A DNA stretch of 64,000 nucleotides from Emticicia sp031378345. Its GTDB lineage: Bacteria > Bacteroidota > Bacteroidia > Cytophagales > Spirosomataceae. Position 1 is the first letter of the stretch, and each line of letters opens with the position of its first letter. Positions 8,537-16,840 of the stretch are shown here, piece after piece. The translations under genes were made by a program, and so were the position numbers. Where the stretch lies: the NCBI GenBank assembly GCA_031378345.1, contig JANNDY010000146.1:5463-69462 (forward strand), read 5' to 3'. Under the pieces are notes generated by a model. It was not told the origin of the DNA, made no database searches, and worked only from the letters and a program-made list of their open reading frames with translations.

Positions 8537-8667
8537 GGTTTTATTTAATTTTGAAGCGGTTCGCCGCCCGTTTAGAATGAGTGAATGATAGAATGAAAAA
8601 TAATAGCAAATGTTTCAGTAAATATCTGATTATTAGTGTTTTATGAATAAAAAAAACTATCATTCAC

Positions 8668-10533
8668 TCATTCTATCATTCGCTCATTCAAAATTGGCAC
8701 TTCCACAATCACTGTAACACCTTCTTCATTTATGTCTAAATTCAGTGTTCCGTTGATAAAATTTACTTTCGATTCCAAGTTATTAAAAATTGGTTTTCCG
8801 CAACCGTTATTTTCGGCAATTAAGGTTAGATGAGTTTCATTAAAAACTAATTGCAAATTGGCGTGTTTGGCAAGAGAATTCTTCAAAATATTATTGATTA
8901 GCTCGGAGGCAATTCTGAAAATCTGAATTTCGATGGACGAATTTAACCTTTTTTCTTTTCCAATGACCAAATATTCAAATTGAATATCGCTGGTTTGCGA
9001 AACTTTGTCAATTGTTTCGGCAAGAGATTTTGACAAACCGAGTTGAGCAAAATTTTTCGGCATCAAATTATGCGAAACATTTCTGAGGTTTTCAACAGCA
9101 CGTTCCAGCAATTTTCGTGCTTCGGGAATTATCGGATAGCGTTCCTTGATTTCTTCTTTTCGCATCACGCTCGAAATATAACCAATTGCCGTCGAAAGTA
9201 TTGCCCCAACATCATCATAAAGGTCTTCGGCAATTCGGTTTCGCTCGATTTCGAGAGCATCAATAATTTTCTCTGATTGTGCTTGTTCATTTTGGTGAAG
9301 TGTCGTTAATAATTCTTCATTTTGAGAGCGAAATTTACTAAATCCAAAGTATAAAACGCCCAGCGAAAGGATTATCAAATCAAAGAGAAAATCGCACAAA
9401 ACTACCGCTAAACTATCAAATTCAAAGAGTTTTAGGGCAGTATTGGCGAGATAAATGAATAAAATCAAAGATTTGAAAAGAGTTACGGCTGCCAAAAAAA
9501 GTATGATTTTTTCACGTTTTTTGATGCGTTCTTTGATGCTAAATATCGCCAACGGAATTACCATAAAGTCAAAGAAAAGTGACAAAATGAGCATTATTCC
9601 GAAGAATTGTTTTAGAATAAGATCAAAAATCAGTACCAAAAAACTGACAATCAAAGTGCCGATAATAAACCATTGGAATCTTTTAACGTATTGAAAAATT
9701 CGACTATTTTCGGCAGTTTGACCGATGAATCGTTGCATAAAATATAACTGAAAAAGCACCACCAACCAAGTCGAAAATGTTTGTGGATAAAGCGAATTTA
9801 TTTCAGGAAAATCATACCATAAATATTGAAAACTAAGCCCTGAAGCAGCTCCTATATTGAAAGCATTTGTTAAAATTATGCTCATAAACCAAGCAAAAAC
9901 AAGGTCTTTGGTTGCAAACCAAACAACGGCATTGAGCAACAAAACAAGCAAAGTAATTCCAAACAAAATGCCCCAAGCCACATAAATTTTTCGGTCATTT
10001 GCTTCAAAATCGCTCGAATTCCAGAGTTTTACTTTAAAATTCAACAGTTCATAACGTTTTTCTGCCATGATATAATAAGTTGCAGATTCGTTGGGTTTGA
10101 GGCTAAACTGACAAACAAAATTTCTGTTTGGAAAACCCCGACTTTCAAACTTCAAAGCATCGCCAGTTTGAATATTTTTTGTGAGAGAATCACCCCGAAA
10201 TTCGTAAATATTCAAGTGGTTTATTCTTGGATTTATTACTTCAATAAAATAGCTAATAGGCTGACTATCAGCCGATTGTATCTTAAATTTCACCCAATGA
10301 TTAGATGCAGAATTGCCCACATTTACTTTCTCGTCGTTCAGTAATTCAAAAGAATTTTGTTGAATGCTTTGGGCATTAAGAGCATTGGTTTTGTCTTCAA
10401 AATGATACAAATATCCCTTCAAAGAAAATGAGTTACTTTGCTTGATTTCAAGCGGTTTGGTCATTTCTTGTGAATGTGCAGAACTAAAAAATAGAACAGC
10501 AAAAAGAGTATTTATTGCTTTTTTGAACATCAT
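8668..10533 (-). CDS. 7TMR-DISM pseudo-histidine kinase (phospho-acceptor His replaced by Tyr)
   Basis: Start chosen at the first ATG of an ATG-ATG pair (10533); the frame continues to a TTG that is unlikely. Signal peptide, periplasmic 7TMR-DISMED2 domain (about residues 30-170), seven membrane helices (about 185-400), coiled coil, then HisKA_3 and HATPase regions. The dimerisation motif reads ERNRIAEDLYDDVG: the normal His is Tyr (codon TAT on the minus strand at 9217-9219). The ATPase part is also degenerate: the G1 box reads 'ENNGCG' rather than 'EDNGxG', and no 'GLGLxN'-type G2 box is seen. It probably cannot autophosphorylate and may be a sensor or modulator of the neighbouring kinase. 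Confidence 0.9.
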   Translation of the reverse strand: MMFKKAINTLFAVLFFSSAHSQEMTKPLEIKQSNSFSLKGYLYHFEDKTNALNAQSIQQNSFELLNDEKVNVGNSASNHWVKFKIQSADSQPISYFIEVINPRINHLNIYEFRGDSLTKNIQTGDALKFESRGFPNRNFVCQFSLKPNESATYYIMAEKRYELLNFKVKLWNSSDFEANDRKIYVAWGILFGITLLVLLLNAVVWFATKDLVFAWFMSIILTNAFNIGAASGLSFQYLWYDFPEINSLYPQTFSTWLVVLFQLYFMQRFIGQTAENSRIFQYVKRFQWFIIGTLIVSFLVLIFDLILKQFFGIMLILSLFFDFMVIPLAIFSIKERIKKREKIILFLAAVTLFKSLILFIYLANTALKLFEFDSLAVVLCDFLFDLIILSLGVLYFGFSKFRSQNEELLTTLHQNEQAQSEKIIDALEIERNRIAEDLYDDVGAILSTAIGYISSVMRKEEIKERYPIIPEARKLLERAVENLRNVSHNLMPKNFAQLGLSKSLAETIDKVSQTSDIQFEYLVIGKEKRLNSSIEIQIFRIASELINNILKNSLAKHANLQLVFNETHLTLIAENNGCGKPIFNNLESKVNFINGTLNLDINEEGVTVIVEVPILNERMIE

Positions 10534-10576
10534 TTGGGTTTGAACTTGCAATATATTAAATCAGAGGTTTCAAAAA

Positions 10577-10596
10577 AATACAAACTTGTTTGTATT
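10577..10596. promoter_or_regulatory. 20-bp palindrome, shared regulon site (copy 1)
   Basis: AATACAAACTTGTTTGTATT, with perfect 9-bp arms around TT, ends 44 bp upstream of the ATG of the downstream kinase gene (8668-10533). Identical to the site at 16764-16783 and closely similar to two sites at 14505 and 14637. Only these four were noticed in the window. Candidate binding site for the LuxR-type regulator at 7907-8536. Confidence 0.65.
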
Positions 10597-10697
10597 TTTA
10601 CGCTTTGTGTCATTATGACTGGGCGTCCCCTAAAGAATCCGTTTGTAGCGAATTTGTACTCGCCAACAGATGCTTACAACATGACACAAAGTGTAAA
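10597..10697. repeat. Long inverted repeat between two kinase genes
   Basis: A 17-base arm (10597-10613) is repeated inverted at 10681-10697 with one mismatch (core CTTTGTGTCAT / ATGACACAAAG), with about 67 bases between. It may fold in the mRNA between the second and third kinase genes, or be an intergenic mobile repeat. No T-run typical of a terminator follows. Confidence 0.6.
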
Positions 10698-10716
10698 TAA
10701 ATAAATTCCTGTTCAT

Positions 10717-12573
10717 TCATATTGGTATTGTTACGACAATTTTTGTCCCCCAATTTCCAGAGTCAATTTTTACATTTCCACGCAATTCTTTTGCTCTTGC
10801 ATGAAGGTTTTTGATGCCTATTCCGTCTTTTTCTTGGGTTTCATCAAAGCCAGTTCCGTTGTCTTTGGCGGTGATTTCTAAGGTGTTTTCTTTGTAAAAA
10901 ATCGAAACCGTTGCTTCGGTGGCGTGCGAGTGTTTGAGTATATTTTTTATGAGTTCAGAAATGATTCTATATACTTGCACTTCGACCGATAAATTTAATC
11001 TAATCGTCTGATAGTCAGTAGAATAGGTGAATTTTATTGCCGAACTTTGATTGGTTTTTTCAATCATTTCAGCAACAGATTTCGACAAACCTTTTTCAAT
11101 AAAATCAATTGGAATGAGGTTATGCGTAACACTTCGGAGGTCTCCGGTAGCTTTTTTTAGAAGGTTTTTTGTTTCATTTAATAAAGGAAATTCTTCATTT
11201 TTTACTTCGCTCAACTGCATTTTTACTGCCAAAAGACTTGTACCGATATTTTCATATAAATCCTCTGTAATTTGCTGACGTTCGCTTTGCAAGGCTTCAA
11301 TAATTTGTTGGTTTTGTTGCTGTTGAGTTTTGATAAGAGAAATCTGTAAATTTTCATTTTGGGTTTGTGATTGACGAAAGCGATAAACCAAACCCAACAA
11401 AAAAGTAATCATATCTATAAAAAAAACAACCATTAGCAACAAAATAGGCTCGATTATAAAAAAACCATCTTCCCGAAAACGATTGATGTTTTGAAGGGTC
11501 AGGATAGTCTGGGCAAAAAGTTGGATAATGATGGCAAAATTAAAATAAATCGTCGTTGGTTCGGTGGTTTTTCGGTTTTCAAAAATCATCCACATCCAAA
11601 GTCCGATAGTGATAATTGCCAAAATTGCGTGCGTGCGAATCGTGATGGTGTAAATATTGTGTTTTTCGGTAAAACCAGTAATTTGTAATGCTAAAACTAT
11701 GAAAAACAAAGCCAAAGGTATCCATTTGATGAACTGACTCACTCGAAACGGGCGAGTTTTTTTGATTTGGGGAAGCACAAAAAATGATAGAAAAGAGAAG
11801 AAAGAAAAAATGTATAACCACAAACTCATAATAAGTGGGTCGGGCGTATTAAATTTCGGAAAATGGGGCCATAAATACTGAAATCCAAGACCAATGTCAA
11901 CCATTTGCCGAAGCATGAAAGTAAGAATATAGGCTATGTACCAAAAGTAAACCTTATCGCCCGAAACCCAGCCATAAATTCCACTAACCAAAACTACCAA
12001 ACCAACAAAACCAAGCAAAAAACCTGCAAAAAGATATTCTTTTTGGTCTATTTCTTCAAAACTACTCGTGGTTCGGAGTGTAATTGGCGTAGAAAGTTCT
12101 TCAAAACGCTTGTCTAAAAGCAAAAAATATTCGGCATTTTCGTAAGAATCTAAGCGAATCGGAAAGACGAAAGTGTGCGTAGGCGTAGGTCTTTGGGCAA
12201 ACGGGTAGCCGTCGCCTGTAATGCCCAGCGATTGAATTTTTCCTTTTTTTCGCTCAAAAAGTTCGAGGTGATTGATGCGATGATTTTGAATTTCGAGCGA
12301 TAAATCGGCAGGGACAATATCGGTTTCTAACTTAAAATATAACCAATGATTTGACTCTGTATAACCAAAATTTAAGCGATTGTTTTTGAGTTTTTTGAAA
12401 GCCTTAACTATTTGATTATCAGTTACTTGTGTAATTTTTAAAGCATTAGTTTTATCTTCAAAATGATAGATTTCAAAAGGTACTAAACCTACCTTTTCTT
12501 CTTGCGGAATATAGGCAGTTGCGATAAATAATGCTATCGTGAGAAGGGAAAGTATTAGTAGGTTTTTTTTCAT
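10717..12573 (-). CDS. 7TMR-DISM histidine kinase with Tyr at the phospho-acceptor position
   Basis: 618 residues: N-terminal signal/anchor, periplasmic DISMED2 domain, seven membrane helices (about 190-400), coiled coil, HisKA_3-like and HATPase_c domains. The H-box reads ERQQITEDLYENIG, so the phospho-acceptor His is Tyr (codon at 11254-11256). Unlike the next kinase, its ATP-binding boxes look intact: N-box 'ELIKNILKHS', G1 'KDNGTGFD', G2 'GIGIKNLHARAK'. It could therefore bind ATP and phosphorylate a partner subunit in a heterodimer but not itself. Its ATG overlaps the stop of the preceding kinase gene (ATGA, 12570-12573), so the two are translationally coupled. Confidence 0.9.
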   Translation of the reverse strand: MKKNLLILSLLTIALFIATAYIPQEEKVGLVPFEIYHFEDKTNALKITQVTDNQIVKAFKKLKNNRLNFGYTESNHWLYFKLETDIVPADLSLEIQNHRINHLELFERKKGKIQSLGITGDGYPFAQRPTPTHTFVFPIRLDSYENAEYFLLLDKRFEELSTPITLRTTSSFEEIDQKEYLFAGFLLGFVGLVVLVSGIYGWVSGDKVYFWYIAYILTFMLRQMVDIGLGFQYLWPHFPKFNTPDPLIMSLWLYIFSFFSFLSFFVLPQIKKTRPFRVSQFIKWIPLALFFIVLALQITGFTEKHNIYTITIRTHAILAIITIGLWMWMIFENRKTTEPTTIYFNFAIIIQLFAQTILTLQNINRFREDGFFIIEPILLLMVVFFIDMITFLLGLVYRFRQSQTQNENLQISLIKTQQQQNQQIIEALQSERQQITEDLYENIGTSLLAVKMQLSEVKNEEFPLLNETKNLLKKATGDLRSVTHNLIPIDFIEKGLSKSVAEMIEKTNQSSAIKFTYSTDYQTIRLNLSVEVQVYRIISELIKNILKHSHATEATVSIFYKENTLEITAKDNGTGFDETQEKDGIGIKNLHARAKELRGNVKIDSGNWGTKIVVTIPI

Positions 12574-14468
12574 TTTTGATAAGGCACCTCCACCACAACG
12601 ATTGTTCCATTGATATTTGAGTCAATCGAAAGCTCGGCATTGATTAAATTTGCTCTTGATTCGATGTTTTTTAAGCCTTGATTTTTTGCTTGATTTGCTT
12701 CAAAACCTTGCCCATTATCTTCCACAATAAGATTTAAGTAATTTTCATGGAAAATCAGTTGCAAAGTTGCTTCACTTGCTTGTGAATGTTTCAAAACATT
12801 ATTCAGAAGTTCGGTGGCGATTCTGAAAAGCTGAATCTCGATACTTTCGCTCAATTTTCGTTCTTGACCTATTTTTATATAGTCAAATTGAATTCCATCA
12901 GGCTTTGAAATTTTCCTAATTGTTTCTTCCAAAACAAGCGATAAGCCTAATTTTTGAAAGTTTTTTGGCATCAAATTATGCGAAATCAAACGCAAAACGT
13001 CGCTTGCTTTGTCTAATAAATGCTGCGAATCAAGCAAAAAAGGGTATTTTTCTTTACTTTCGACAGATTTTGTGAGTGTCGAAAGGAAACCCTTTGCCGT
13101 AGCCAACGTTGCCCCTACATCATCATGCAAATCTTGTGCAATTCGGTGGCGTTCCTCTTCAAGTGTTTCGATTATTTTTTGGGAAGCCTCTTGTTCTATT
13201 TTCAATAAATTGAGTGCCAAATCTTGGTTTTCTACTTGAAAATAATTGTATTTATAAGCCAATCCATAAGAAAAAAAAGCAATATCTATCAAAGCCGAAA
13301 ATGCCAAAATCGTGTAAGTTTCTATTTCAAAAGGTAGATTTATGCCTTTTTCTTGCAAAATATTTATGACAATCGAAGAAGAATAAGCCAAAAACTGAAC
13401 GCCCAAAGCATAGCTATAAAGTTTCACTAATTTTTCGGCATTTCGATAACCTTCAATCAAGCTCCAAGTTGCCAAAATAATCATGCCCGCCACAAAATAA
13501 GACGTAAGCGAAACGAGGGTTTTATAGATGAATTTTGGCGTGCCTTCAAGGTCGAAAAACTGAATAAAAACAAGCAAAATCAAGGCAGAAACAACGATTA
13601 TCTTATAAATCATCACCCAACGAAAAGCCTTTTTTTGACGAGTTTGATGAATAAAATATTGCATAAAAATTAGCTGTGCCGCAAGTGCAATCCAGATAGT
13701 CAGATAGACAGGATTGTAGGTATTTATTATAGGGAAATCGTGCCAAATAAACTGAAAACCCAAGCCCGAATCGGCATATAGATGAAGCATCACAAAGGTA
13801 ATATAGATATTGTACCAAAAATAAATCCAGTCACGGGTATTGTACCAAAGGATGCTATTGAACAAAATAATCAAGAAAATTATTCCTGTAAAAATCCCCC
13901 AAAATAGGTATTCATTTCGGTCAGTTTTTTTGAAATAATTGGTCGAAGTTAGGTGAGCATAAAACGACAAAATGGCATCGCGGTGATTGATATGTAGGAA
14001 ATATTTGGTTTTGGATTTCGGTAAAATCTCAAAAACATAATTATTATTAGCAATTTTTCTTTGAGAAAATGGGTAAATATCGCCCGTTATTCCAAAAGAT
14101 TTTGGTCGAGTATTTCCTTCTTGCACTTCAAAAAGTTCAATATTATCAAGATTGGCATATTCGACTTCGAGGATTAGTTTTTGCTGATTTGGGTTTTCGC
14201 CTATTTCAAAATAAAGCCAATGAGCATCTTTATTATAACCAAATTCTTGTCGAGAAGTGGTGCTTTTGCTTGGTTTGAAAAAGCCTTTTTTTTGAAAATC
14301 AATCGCAGTGAAAATATTTACGGTATCGCTCGAAGTTTGAAAATGAAAAAGGTGATTTTGAAGAGAAAAATTTTGTAAATCATTGATTATCAGCGATTTA
14401 CTATCTTTTTGTGCCATAGAGAAACACCAACAGAAGCAAAGCAAAAAGCATTTTATGGTAGTTTTCAT
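12570..14468 (-). CDS. 7TMR-DISM sensor histidine kinase (intact)
   Basis: 632 residues: signal peptide (cleavage near MAQ), periplasmic DISMED2 domain, seven membrane helices (about 190-400), coiled coil and a NarX/DesK-type kinase core. The phospho-acceptor is present (ERHRIAQDLHDDVG; His codon 13125-13127), with N-box 'ELLNNVLKHS', G1 'EDNGQGFE' and G2 'NQGLKNIESRA'. This is the only one of the three kinases here with all catalytic residues, so it is the likely phosphate source for the LuxR-type regulator at 7907-8536. First gene of the leftward operon; its promoter region holds two copies of the 20-bp repeat. Confidence 0.93.
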   Translation of the reverse strand: MKTTIKCFLLCFCWCFSMAQKDSKSLIINDLQNFSLQNHLFHFQTSSDTVNIFTAIDFQKKGFFKPSKSTTSRQEFGYNKDAHWLYFEIGENPNQQKLILEVEYANLDNIELFEVQEGNTRPKSFGITGDIYPFSQRKIANNNYVFEILPKSKTKYFLHINHRDAILSFYAHLTSTNYFKKTDRNEYLFWGIFTGIIFLIILFNSILWYNTRDWIYFWYNIYITFVMLHLYADSGLGFQFIWHDFPIINTYNPVYLTIWIALAAQLIFMQYFIHQTRQKKAFRWVMIYKIIVVSALILLVFIQFFDLEGTPKFIYKTLVSLTSYFVAGMIILATWSLIEGYRNAEKLVKLYSYALGVQFLAYSSSIVINILQEKGINLPFEIETYTILAFSALIDIAFFSYGLAYKYNYFQVENQDLALNLLKIEQEASQKIIETLEEERHRIAQDLHDDVGATLATAKGFLSTLTKSVESKEKYPFLLDSQHLLDKASDVLRLISHNLMPKNFQKLGLSLVLEETIRKISKPDGIQFDYIKIGQERKLSESIEIQLFRIATELLNNVLKHSQASEATLQLIFHENYLNLIVEDNGQGFEANQAKNQGLKNIESRANLINAELSIDSNINGTIVVVEVPYQK

Positions 14469-14504
14469 GGTTGGTTTTGAAAAGATTTTTTCAAATATAC
14501 AAAA

Positions 14505-14524
14505 AATACAAACAAGTTAGTATT
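14505..14524. promoter_or_regulatory. 20-bp near-palindrome, shared regulon site (copy 2)
   Basis: AATACAAACAAGTTAGTATT, 36 bp upstream of the kinase operon start (14468). Identical to the copy at 14637-14656. Both are followed to the right by similar sequence including TGCCAACTTTGCA, resembling a Bacteroidota -7 box, so about 60 bp of promoter DNA is duplicated here. Confidence 0.65.
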
Positions 14525-14636
14525 GAAATCACCCTGCTGAATGTGCCAACTTTGCATCGTCGAAAGTGTCTGAACTATGATTTATATGATTAGGCTGATT
14601 TCATTGATTTTGAAAAACAAATCTATCAAATTCAAA

Positions 14637-14656
14637 AATACAAACAAGTTAGTATT
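14637..14656. promoter_or_regulatory. 20-bp near-palindrome, shared regulon site (copy 3)
   Basis: AATACAAACAAGTTAGTATT, about 100 bp upstream of the first small secreted protein gene. A TTTGC similar to the -7 box follows about 27 bases further on, so the site overlaps where a -33 element would be. That position suits an activator. Confidence 0.65.
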
Positions 14657-14702
14657 GATTTCGCCCTTTGAAAACTGCCAACTTTGCAACATCAAAATAG
14701 TC

Positions 14703-14762
14703 ATGAAAACTTTAAATTTTAATCAAATCAAATTTTTAACAATCAAATCAAACAAGCCATGA
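14703..14762 (+). other. Possible 19-codon leader ORF
   Basis: An ATG at 14703 opens a 19-residue frame (MKTLNFNQIKFL, then TIKSNKP). Its TGA (14760-14762) overlaps the ATG of the next gene (14759) as ATGA. It could couple translation or act as a leader peptide, or be chance; coding evidence is weak. Confidence 0.3.
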
Positions 14763-15199
14763 AAAATTTAGTAAAAACAATCGCCTTATGTTTATTCGCA
14801 AATGTTGCTTTTTCGCAAGCAAAACACTCTTTTGAAGAAATGACTTTCTCAAAAGATGACAAAATCGTGAAGGTTTCGATTCCGAGTCAGGGTATTTCCA
14901 ACCAAGAAGGGTATTTCATTTACACAGCCAATGTTACGGTTGATGTGCCAAACAAGAAGATTTCAAATGTGATTTTGAAAACTTATGGGAAAACCACAGT
15001 TATTGCCATGAATAAAGTTACTTACATTCCGAATATTTACATTCCTAATTTAGGGTCGTACGGAGAAGGATACTCTTATAAAGGAACGGGAACAAATGTG
15101 ATTTTTTATTTCTTTAAAGGAAATTCAAAGGTTGAAGACACCTTCAAAGTTATGTTCTATGTTCCAGCGGGTCCGCAAGATATTTCACTTGGAAACTAA
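14759..15199 (+). CDS. Small secreted protein, first of the 14.7-16.7 kb cluster
   Basis: 146 residues with a signal peptide (MKNLVKTIALCLFANVAFSQ) and a beta-rich mature domain without Cys ('NVTVDVPNKKISNVILKTYGKTTVI', 'NVIFYFFKGNSKVEDTFKVMFYV'). It precedes three Cys-rich paralogues in the same direction, behind a copy of the 20-bp regulon site. It is not obviously a paralogue of those three but shares their leader style and the AAGCC spacing before the ATG. Function unknown; export to the periplasm or outside is likely. Confidence 0.75.
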   Translation: MKNLVKTIALCLFANVAFSQAKHSFEEMTFSKDDKIVKVSIPSQGISNQEGYFIYTANVTVDVPNKKISNVILKTYGKTTVIAMNKVTYIPNIYIPNLGSYGEGYSYKGTGTNVIFYFFKGNSKVEDTFKVMFYVPAGPQDISLGN

Positions 15200-15277
15200 A
15201 ACAAACCTCATTAGGCATTGGTTATCAATGCCTTATGAAAATTTAACTTCATTCATTTTTTAACAAAAACAAAAGCC

Positions 15278-15715
15278 ATGAAAAAATCATTTTTAGTATT
15301 CGCTCTTTTATTTATTGCCTTCGTAGGCAAAGTTTCAGCTCAACGGGGTGCTGGCAAAGTTAGCACACATGACATCCATTTTAGGTTTCAAGAAGGTACA
15401 AATACTGTGCAAGTACCTAATGGAGAAGGTTCGGTTCGGTTCATGTATCGTGGCGGACAAGTCCAAAATGCTAATTTTCAAGATGCAACGGGTAAAATTT
15501 ATAAACTTGGCTTGGGTGGACCAACTGGCGACCCAACTGCCCAAGTACCAGGTTGTGAAAGCAATTGCGATAACTGTACTGGTGGTTGCCATAAGATTTG
15601 TATAGAAGGATATTGTTGCTACGGCTGTACTGGCAACACACTTTCAGCAGGTGCAAATCCATCTGAAACTGTCAAACCTCGTCGCTTAGAAATTATTATA
15701 CACAAACAAAATTAA
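15278..15715 (+). CDS. Small Cys-rich secreted protein, paralogue 1
   Basis: 145 residues: signal peptide MKKSFLVFALLFIAFVGKVSAQ, then a core 'FQEGTNTVQVPNGEGSVRFMYRGG...NFQDATGKIYKLGLGG', then a Cys-rich tail with eight Cys in about 30 residues ('CESNCDNCTGGCHKICIEGYCCYGC'-like pattern at roughly residues 90-115). The core recurs in the next gene and more weakly in the one after. The Cys spacing suggests disulphides or metal binding. Function unknown. Confidence 0.78.
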   Translation: MKKSFLVFALLFIAFVGKVSAQRGAGKVSTHDIHFRFQEGTNTVQVPNGEGSVRFMYRGGQVQNANFQDATGKIYKLGLGGPTGDPTAQVPGCESNCDNCTGGCHKICIEGYCCYGCTGNTLSAGANPSETVKPRRLEIIIHKQN

Positions 15716-15758
15716 TCAATTTTAATAAACCGATGCGGCGTTCCGCAAAAAACAAGCC

Positions 15759-16193
15759 ATGAAAAAAACAATCGTAGTATTCGCATTATTAGTAGTTGCC
15801 TTCGTAGGCAAAGTTTCAGCACAATATAAAGTTACGATGTCTGATGCTCTCATTTCTTCAATCAAACTAAATGAAGGCTCAAATGTCGTTCAAATTCCAA
15901 ATGGGGTAGGCACAATTCGCTTCGTAAAGCGTGGAGAAAGTTTCTCAAATGTGATGTTTCAAGATGCCGCAGGAAAAATCGTAAGGCTAAACCCCAATGA
16001 TGGAAGCGACGGAGCAGCACCAAGTCCAGCTTGCAAATGCCCTGTGCCAGATGCGTGTTTTGCGACTGCCGAAAAAAATATCGGAATGTGTTTGTGCAAA
16101 CCTTGCAACTTATCGAATGGCGAAAACGAATGGAGTATCGGACTTTTATTGCCCGCAGTTCAGAAAGTGAGGGATGCCGCCAATAGACTTTAA
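15759..16193 (+). CDS. Small Cys-rich secreted protein, paralogue 2
   Basis: 144 residues. The signal peptide (MKKTIVVFALLVVAFVGKVSAQ) is almost the same as in paralogue 1, and the core 'LNEGSNVVQIPNGVGTIRFVKRGE...MFQDAAGKIVRL' is clearly homologous. The tail differs: six Cys ('CKCPVPDAC', 'CLCKPC') followed by a helical 'LLPAVQKVRDAANRL'. A conserved core with a swapped tail suggests the tail is the variable functional part. A short hairpin TGCGGCGTTCCGCA lies just upstream of the ATG. Confidence 0.78.
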   Translation: MKKTIVVFALLVVAFVGKVSAQYKVTMSDALISSIKLNEGSNVVQIPNGVGTIRFVKRGESFSNVMFQDAAGKIVRLNPNDGSDGAAPSPACKCPVPDACFATAEKNIGMCLCKPCNLSNGENEWSIGLLLPAVQKVRDAANRL

Positions 16194-16271
16194 TTTCATA
16201 AACACCTTATTATCAAGTATTTAACAAATAAATTATATTTTAAACAAACGTGGCGACCTTACGCAAAAATC

Positions 16272-16679
16272 ATGAAAACTAAATTTTTTGTAATCGTAAC
16301 ACTTGTAATTGCAAGTATCAGTACCGCAGTTTTTGCACAAAGTCCTCGTGAAAACAAAGTAGAAAAAAGCGTCGTTTTGGTCGAAGGAAACAACACAGTT
16401 GATTTCGGTAGAGTTGGGAAAATGTACATTACCAAAAGAGGTGGCAAGGTCGTAGCCGTCAGAGTTCAGAAAGGAAATAACCTAAAACAGATTTCATTGG
16501 CAAATAACGGTGGCACAAGAGGCCCCCTTGATTGTGAATGTGGAGTAGTTGTTGTTGATGAAGGTTGGGAGGCTTGTGCTTTGTGCGACCCTACGCCACT
16601 TCCACCGCCACCATCAGGAGATTTGACTCGAATCGTGTGGAAATTAGATGACAATAATAGTCCCAATACAGGGAATTAA
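16272..16679 (+). CDS. Small Cys-rich secreted protein, paralogue 3 (divergent)
   Basis: 135 residues: signal peptide MKTKFFVIVTLVIASISTAVFAQ, a shorter version of the paralogue core ('LVEGNNTVDFGRVGKMYITKRGGKVVAVRVQ'), then four Cys ('LDCECG', 'CALC') and a Pro-rich end ('PTPLPPPP'). The gene is closed by a strong terminator at 16698-16728, so the small-protein genes form one transcription unit starting near 14.69 kb. Confidence 0.75.
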   Translation: MKTKFFVIVTLVIASISTAVFAQSPRENKVEKSVVLVEGNNTVDFGRVGKMYITKRGGKVVAVRVQKGNNLKQISLANNGGTRGPLDCECGVVVVDEGWEACALCDPTPLPPPPSGDLTRIVWKLDDNNSPNTGN

Positions 16680-16697
16680 AAAACTTTAAATAATTAC

Positions 16698-16728
16698 AAA
16701 AAGCCACCCTAATCGGTGGCTTTTTTTG
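16698..16728 (+). terminator. Terminator after the small secreted protein cluster
   Basis: Stem AAAAGCCACC (16699-16708) with GGTGGCTTTT (16715-16724), 6-base loop, followed by a T-run. Confidence 0.9.
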
Positions 16729-16763
16729 TTTTAAACACTTTATAATCAATCAATTACCTCAAA

Positions 16764-16783
16764 AATACAAACTTGTTTGTATT
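16764..16783. promoter_or_regulatory. 20-bp palindrome, shared regulon site (copy 4)
   Basis: AATACAAACTTGTTTGTATT, identical to copy 1, about 57 bp upstream of the barrel protein ATG (16841). A TTTTG -7-like box follows about 27 bases downstream, the same geometry as copy 3, so this gene belongs to the same regulon. Confidence 0.65.
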
Positions 16784-16840
16784 GATTTGTGGCATCAAAA
16801 ATTGCAATTTTGTATCATCAATCTGATACAAATTATAGCC

